DNA of 64,000 nucleotides from contig NC_091971.1 in the NCBI RefSeq assembly GCF_036711975.1, positions 8,439,501 through 8,503,500 on the forward strand. Reading direction: 5' to 3'. Shown here piece by piece: positions 46,601 to 55,600 of this stretch. Position 1 is the stretch's first letter. Every line of letters begins with the position of its first letter. The notes under the pieces were generated by a model. The model was not told the origin of the DNA. It saw only the letters and a list, made by a program, of their open reading frames with translations, and searched no databases. The translations under genes and the position numbers were made by a program. The DNA comes from Onthophagus taurus. Taxonomy: Eukaryota > Arthropoda > Insecta > Coleoptera > Scarabaeidae.

Positions 46601-49600
46601 AGATCTCTTTATTCCATGCATTTCCAGAAAAACGGATTAATCTTTACACAGATGTGTTCGGTTTGACGACACGAGAAAGCAAATTCAATACCTAAATAAC
46701 TTTGAATTTACCATGTATTTATTTGTGATTAAAGAAATGAATAACTCAATCCAAACTACTTTGGTCTTTTGGGGTTTGCTGAACTGAAGACAATGTTTAT
46801 TGTCTCTGCCCTCTATTGCGATATAGTGAAAATAACATTAACTAGTGACCTCTATCGCGGAGTAGAGATGATAACAGTCTTTTCTGTTTTCTTTATTAGC
46901 ACTATTGTAAGATTGTTATATTGGGAGAATTCACTCAAATTAAATTTTAATTTTAATTTTTTGCAATAGAATACATTTCAAAATAAAACTCATATTTACT
47001 TCCTTTCATTAAATCACGCTTTTAAAATAAAAATTTCGCTTTTGAAGTTTGACCGTTTACAAAATTTAAAATTTTTATTTTAGGATTGGTTGTTGTAACA
47101 AAATCTGCGTTTATACGTTTAGCACCTCCATTAACATTTCTCGTTGACCATCCGTTTATTGCATGTATTGAACAACACATGGCAGAGAAGTCAAACAATA
47201 TTTTATTCCTAGGAAAGTTTATCGATCCATCTAGTACTTAATTAATATTTTTGAACAAATAAACCAAAATGTTATCTTGTTGATTTACAAACTATGTTGT
47301 TAAGATAAAAAAGTCGATAATAAATATTTTTTTGATTTTAGACATTGGTCTGATTATTTATTGATATAAATAAATTTTCGTTCTTCATATTATCCATAAT
47401 AAGCACAAAGCGTAAAAAGTTAATTAATTAAAAATAACTTAATTGGTGTATTAAGCTTAATATGGCTTTAAGCACAAATTTTCATCACCATTTCATACTT
47501 TTTATTTTTAGCCTTATTTACAGTTTTGGCTTCATTCAACATTTCAAGATTACCACCATTTAATATTGACCATCCATTTATGATTTTAATTCAAAATAAA
47601 CAAATAAATTTATTCTTGGGAAAAATAATAATTGTTGTTCATGAAGGAAAATTAATTAATATAACAATTTCTTCTCTGCAAACATTTTATTATTTGCAAT
47701 AATTCGCTGGCTTAATTGGTTGTGGTAAAAAAATATTACGGCAATTCATTTGTGATCACAAAATATATTACACCGTTACTAAATAGTGTTTATTTTTTAG
47801 CAGTAATAGGGGTTGCATTAACCTCAATCTACATTCCGAGATTACCACCAAGATTTGAAGTTGATCACCCGTTTATCATTTTTATTCAAAATAAACAAAC
47901 AAATTTGTTCTTTGGAAAAATTATTAAACCATAGTGATTAAAACATTTTTTGTTTTTATAAAAAAGGATAGATTAATAAATGTAGATTTTCTTATCAGCA
48001 ATGAATGTAATTTATTTATTTTGCAACACTCTGCTTTATTAGGCTGCCTTTACAAGATAATAATTATTAAAAAATGAAGTACATTAAATAAATTTTTAGG
48101 TTTGCGAATACAAATGAGGGGTATTAGTGTCCAAGAAGATTTTGTTGCTAATCATCCTTTTTTAATAATCGTTATTATTAATAATAATAAAGAAGTTGTG
48201 TTGTTTCACGGAAAAGTTTTAAAACCAAATCTTGAACCATCAAAAACTAAATCTAGGAAACTTTAAATTCTCAAGCAATATTTATTCAATAATAATTACC
48301 TAATTAATTTTCGTTCTGTATTAATATCACCACGTTAATAAGTTGTTTTTAACCAATTATAAATGTAATAACACATTTTTCCACGTGGTAAGTTTCTTTT
48401 TATTTTTTAGTAGAAAGCTTATTATTTGGTGTATTTGCCTTTGTTTTTTGCACATTTTTACTAAATTATTTAATAACATTATTCTTATTTATATATAATT
48501 TTTATACATTTGTAGGATTAAGAATACAATTTAGAACGATCACCGAAAAAATGGAATTCTTGGTTGATCACCAATCCATAGCTTTTATTGAGTCAAAAAT
48601 TGAAAATACTCGAACGATTTTATTCTGTGGAAAAATAGGAACTGCAGAGTATCAAACAAGTTTACGCACGTTTGCCATTTCTAACTCAAACTCAATTTAT
48701 ATGAATTCTTGGATGTTTTGGACAAGTATTAAAAATCGTATAAAAATTTTTACGAACTAAAACATGTTTTTGTTCTAGTTTACGTTTCAATGTTTGTTTC
48801 TTATTATTCAATAAGTATGATGAATTGAAGATTTCGTTACCAAATAATAAAAGAAATCAGTGATGAAGAAGTATTAATATTTAAAATAATTTTATTATTA
48901 TTGTTGCACGTTTGTATTCTTTAAAAGTTTTGAAATGAATAAAATATATTAAATTTAATATATTATTGAGCAAGTGAGTGTATATAAAAAATATATATTT
49001 ATAAAATCACTTAAACATTTTCATATCACTGCACAAATAGAACAAAAATTGATAGTAGCATGTTTCTGTCATGATACAAAACATCATTAAAAGTAACTAC
49101 GTGATTATTCGGTTTGTTCAGAAAGCTTGAACACCGTCATCAAGGTGTCCTTTGATTCCAAAACTTGTATTAGTATGATAAAGATGCTCAACATCTTCTA
49201 AAGTAGCTTAATTTTGTTGTTTTTCTTTCTGGAGAACCCAAAGGTGGTGTAACATGAGCAGTCAAAAAATAACACTAAAATAGTCATGGACTCATATGTT
49301 TTTAGTATGTTTGATGTTTTTTTCTGGCAATGGTAGCTTTATTAGAAACTGCAAATTTGTCATACGTTTTGGCCAATGTAGGTATTTTGTTTCTTATTTG
49401 AGGTTTATTTCATTTCGTGAAGTTCCAAACTGAAAGATATGAGTTTAATAACATTCATAAATTAATTGTTGTTTGACAAGAGAAAGAAGATGAGTTGAAA
49501 GTAGATAGTCAAAAATATGAAGGTGCAAAAGTGGCGAAAAGTGAGCATTGAAAACAAACATTATTTATGGCATTGAAATTGCCCCCTGATACATCTTAAC

Positions 49601-52600
49601 GTTGTTCTTGCCCAACACAAGAACATCTTTCCCAACTATCATCCCGGATATCTTTCCACACTGTCGTAGTATGTTTATCCACATAACACAATAAAAATAT
49701 GAAGTCAATTTGCAAATTTTGTATATTCTGTCATCATCTGAGACCTACTTATTTTCAATATTGTACTCAACATCTTCTCCATAATCTACCAACATCCTCC
49801 ATCATCTCTCCACATCGTTCCTGTTATTCATCAATAAAATCTCTAGCGTCTCTCCACATTGTATTAACCTCTCGGAATATATTTCTCATCATCTCCATAT
49901 TCTGCTTGATATCTCTAAATATAGTTCCTAACATCTTACAGTCTTTTACAGTTCTTAACATTGTCTACGACATAAAAACTTCTTAACGTTTTTCTGCTCT
50001 TTCTAAATATCTTCGACAACATCTACCAACATTGAGTTATATTATTAATTAATTATACATTAATTAGTGCATACATCGTTTAAAATTGTATAGTTTTCTA
50101 TTCAGATGGACTCAACAGGTGTGAAGATTCCTTTATCATCTGGGAGTTATCGTTAAACATCATTCTTGGCCATTCTCAACATTGTTTATGGCTCCCCTCT
50201 ACGTAGTTTTTGAAACCCTCCAACAGAATCTTGGTTATTACTTTAACCTCTCGAGTTCTTGCCCATCATATATCAATATCGTCTTTGATATTGTGCCTAA
50301 TATCCTCGTATATCGTCCTTAGCCATTCTTAACATTGTGTTTAGTACCAATTAACATTAACTTTGATATTTCTAAGCATCTTCTCTGATATTCCTCACAT
50401 ATTTATTGTGGATACTCATACTTATTACATGATTTGCTTTAGCAGTTTTTATCTGTTTCTTTGTTTATTCAATTGAAACACTTCGCCAAAAATAAATAAT
50501 CAAAAACAGTTAAAAGGTATTGTGGAATGAAACTAGAAAACTTTTTATACTAAATCAACTTTTAGATCTTTTTTCCAACTTCTGCTTATGTAGCTTATTT
50601 TTACGATATAATTTTTTCTAACATTTTTGTTTTTAATTTTAGCACTGAAAATCATTTTCTTGTCATACACTCCACCAAATCGATTTACAGTTAACCAACC
50701 ATTCTTAATAAGGATCGTCTCGAACAAAAATGGAAGAAATCAAATTTTATTTTCCGGAAGAATAATGAAACCATAAGTTCTAAAATACACATAAACTTAT
50801 ACAACAGTAAAAATTTTAAGATAGTTATAAATTTATATAAAAAATTGTTCACACTGTCTCAATTTTGTATTTTCGAATTTACACGTTTGATTTTTCACTC
50901 AACACTCACTTTTTGAACACTTTAGGGGTTTTGTGCTTTTGGATTTGATTAATTTATACACAACTATTAATTAGTATGAATTTAAACATTTTAGGTTTTA
51001 TCACAAAGAGAACAACTTTTAAACTAGAGTTCCTTGTGGAGCATCCTTTTCTATTTTTCATTACACATAAAAAAGAAGATTACAATAACAATAAAATAAA
51101 TATGTTCAACGGAAAGATAATAAATATTTAGATACATAAATAAAGTCAAGTTACAAAATTTTAAATGTGATTTTATTATTAACTTTTAAAATTCTTTTCT
51201 TTCTTTAGATCTTTGCATGATCTAAATTAATTTATTTCAAGCTTGGTTTAGAGACAACTTAATAAATTTATTGTTTACTTGGTAATTTTAATTACAATAT
51301 ACATTTTTAGGTATAATAGCAGTACCGATATCCGCATTTATTCCCGATCAAGATTATTTCGAAGCAGATCATCCATTCTTTTTATCGATATCTATCAAAA
51401 TCAACGATGTTGATAATGTTCTCTTTTCCGGAAATGTTTTAAAACTTTAAATAAGTTCTATAACATTTACATTTGCATCTATAATTTTTTAAGTTGTACT
51501 TTTTCGTATTTCGTTTCATTTTCTTCATACTCAGATTTTGGAGATTTTTTTTATTGTATTTTTTGCATGTGTTTGTTTTCAAATCTTTATTAGATTAAAA
51601 CTTATATTTGAAATATTGTAGGTATCGTTTTGAAAAGAAAAAAAGCGAGTTTATCCTCTTTTAAAGAAGAGTTTTTTGTGGAACATCCTTTTCTATTATT
51701 TATTATTAACAAAATTGAAGATAATAATAACATTCTATTTAATGGAAGAATTCTAAATGTTTAAAATTTTATTAAATACATCCTAAGTTCATGTAATATT
51801 CATCTAATCTAAATAAAATTTATTTAAAAGTATTGCTTGTTTTATTTATTATTATGGCAGCATTTATTAGCTTTTTAAACAAACGTAAAAGCTTATTTAG
51901 CTTATTTTTTTGATTAAAATACAGTAAAACCTCGATATAACGGATTAATACGCGAAAAAGACTCTCTTACACACAAATTCGGACAACTATCCAGATTGCA
52001 TTTACTTTACATGCTTTATATTTATACCAACGACGGTAGAATCTAAGAGGACTGTATTTTCAGACGCACCCGAATCTTTCTAGTTCTAGGTGTAGTATTA
52101 GTTCTAGTTTTAGTTCAATAAAAATATACAACAATCTAACACTCAATAACAACTAAGTCCGAAGTTTCCGAAGTCCGTTCTAACGAGGTCCGTTATATCA
52201 AGGTGTTATTGTATATCATATTTTAATAAATTTATAGAAAAACCTCCTTGTGGAAAAAACAACACTAATCCTATCAAGAAATTATTCCATAAAGAAGAAT
52301 TATTTAACTTTATAGTTGACAAAACATTTATTTATTTGATAAACAAAAACTTGACACGTTTTTGTCGAAAGGGAATTCTTATATTTGGTCGAAATAATTC
52401 TCCATGTTGTTAATTTTTTTATATATTTATACTTTTTGTACATATTATTATTTATTTATTTTATTTTTAATGTATATAATATTTTAAATAAACAAGAAAT
52501 AAATAAATTGTAAATTTATTGTAAAAAAATACATTGCTAACAACCTTCACGCAAAATCACGATTAAACTAACAATTTTAAGTTTCATGGAAAAGGAAATA

Positions 52601-55600
52601 TGAGTAGATAGATAACATTAACAAGAACAAGGTGAAAATAGTGTAATTGTAAACGTTTTTCTTTCAGCTTTCGAAATCGTGCCTTTATCCTTGAAGTATT
52701 ACGAAGACTTCTACGTCGATCATCCATTTTTAATTTATGTAATCAAAGAACGATATTATACAAGAGAATTTATTAATTTATTTAATGGAAGAATTGTATT
52801 CCCATTTTAAACGTAATTGTTTATTAATGGAAGTAATTTTAAGAAAATAAAATGTTAAAATATTAATTAATTACCTTTTGATTCCCTTGTAACAAATTCC
52901 TTTTAAAATCAAAATAATTCTTCCTTTTTTTGTCTCTATCTGTGGAATTTTTAACACAAAAGGGGTAAAAGGTACTTGGTTTTAACAGGGTTTTTCAAAT
53001 TAGTTAGGACAATTTTCTTTGTGCTTTCAGGTATTGAAATATCGAATAGAGTGATGGATATACCAATAGAAGTATTTGAAGTTAACCATCCGTTTGTGTT
53101 CATTATCGAAATGGAATCGATTCTTAAAAAATACATATTTTACGCCGGTGTTATTTATGATTATTTATATTCTTAATGTTTTATTTAATTTGTAAATACG
53201 TAATAACAATTTTTCCTTTATTAATTTATCCGCAATAAAATACTCACTTAGTTTAGATCAATTTCCTTAAAAATTAATTTATTTCTTAATATTATTTTTA
53301 TAACATTTAGAATAAAATAAATTGTAGAGTAAATAATTGCTGGTGTAGGTTTTTTTTACTAAACATATTTAACAATAACCAAGGTAAGCTTTAACGATTA
53401 AATAGAAATTATTTAAAATACAAAAATTTAAAAATTGAATATTTGTTGCAGCTTTCGAAATTGTTAATCGTATCTCGGACAATGATACCAATCCTTGTTA
53501 TATCACCGTCAATCGACCTTTTATTATTGCAATTGAAACTACATCAGCTCAACATAACAAAACAATCCACAAAGAAACTCTCTTTATAGGCAGAATTGAA
53601 ACTGTTCAAGATGAAATAAACAAAAATAAAGTTTAAACACTTTTATTTCATGTAACTAAACATCTCATTATATTTAATCACCTTAATAAATAAATCTTTT
53701 TTTAATCGCAATATAAACTACCAACACTTTCTTCCCAACTTCTTGCTTATACTGCTTATTTTTTCAAATATAATTTTTCTTTTACCTTTATTTTTAATTT
53801 TAGGACTGAAAATTACTTTCTTCTCTTATTCTCAACTAGATGAGTTTACCGTTAACCAACCATTCCTAATAAAGATAATCTCGAACGAAAATGGGAGAAA
53901 TAACATTTTATTTACTGGAAGAATTTTGAAACCTTAAGTTCTTATAAAAATGGCTTATTCGACGATAATTACGACAAAACTATATTAAGTTTGTTTTATC
54001 TTGTTATTTCAAAGTTTAATTAAATATTTAATGTGACTTATTAAACAATTTACTTTAATTCAATCGTTAAAACTACGCAGCTTATTTACTCTGTTATATT
54101 TCATGAAGTGCGTATGGAATACAAAAGTATTCGTGTATGTAATTCATATAAGTTAATTAATCATCGTCCTAATATCCCATATTAAAAGATCTACAGCTTT
54201 ATCTGATAAAGCCAACACCGAGCGCCCCAATATGTTGACCATTTTCAGAATGAACCTCTACGTCAAGCGATTTCAGCTTAATTAGAGAACAGAATTATAA
54301 CTTTACCTAAGCCAAAGCGCCACAATATCAGTATGACCAGTAGTCAAGTTGAGATAATCTTATCGCAAATTCTTTAATTTTTCTAAAATACCTAACATTG
54401 TAAGGTTCCATAAAACTGTAAGCCATGATTAAGAATTTTATGAAAACACCGTTGAATTCCTATAAATTTAAAAATTATATAGAATTTACGAGGAAACTTA
54501 TCGTTTCGCTGCCTTCAATCAACATTGATCCAAAAATTATGGAATTCTTAGAAAGCTTTATGGTATTTTTTCAAGCAGAAGTTCTTGCTATAAATTTCTG
54601 CACCAGTTTTGCGTCTAGAAAAGGGATAGAAAGGTGCATCCGTATTGATGAGAGAGTGTACCAGCAACCTGAGAGAGCTCGCTAGGGGCAATAATGTTAC
54701 TCTATGATGGGTTCCAAGTTGCAAAAACATTGAAAACAAAATAACACTTAAAACAGGCAATCAATTAGTTGGGAGATCGCAAAGATAGCCTTACGCTGGA
54801 AATAACTTCCAGGTCACAATCAAGTGAAGACTATGATAACCCTTCCATATTGGACCAGCTGAGGATCAAACTTGTCGACTTTGCAACGATGAGTCAGAGA
54901 CTGCTGAATGTATACTACGTGAATGTGTCGCCAGAGACTGCCTCAGACACAACATTTTCGGCAGAATTCGCCTGACACCTACCAACATAAAGGAACAAGA
55001 CCTTGAAGCAATACTAAGGTTCATCAAGGGCCTACATTTGCCCTAAACCTTTGGTGGGCTTAAGTTACTATAGATCTTATAGGTCGCGGTGACGAGAGGG
55101 GTCGCTCTCCTCAGCTCGGTAGCAATAATAATATGCGTTATGGCAATATAACAGACTTTGGTTCGAAGATTCTTAAGAAGTTTCTGGAATTCATATGATA
55201 TCTTATCAGAATTTGCTGCAAAGAATTTCTTATTGAATTTAATCATTCACATCAAAGTTCCATGAAGTTGTATATATGAAATTAATAAGAAATTTATGAA
55301 GTTTTTGTTGTTAGCATGAATAGTTGGAAGTTTCATTGAACCTCACTACAATAGGTCCCTACTTCTGGGAGTTGGTTTTGACTACATTTTTGTTTACTTT
55401 CGCAGCATTCTTAAACATTGTAAATCTAACGAAGTTTTCAAGAACTTCACAGTTTTCCATAAAATCCAACAAAAATGCATTAAACATACATCATTCATTA
55501 TTATCATTAAAAATGAGTGAAATTATTTCACTCATTTTTGTAAAAATGGTTATGAGGTTAAAGCACGTTTAACGTGCTAGATGGGATTTCTCGTAAAGTT

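Noticed and set aside
49699-49986. 95-codon plus-strand frame
   Set aside because: Lies in the degenerate CCAACATC-type repeat tract; composition reflects the repeat, not a protein.
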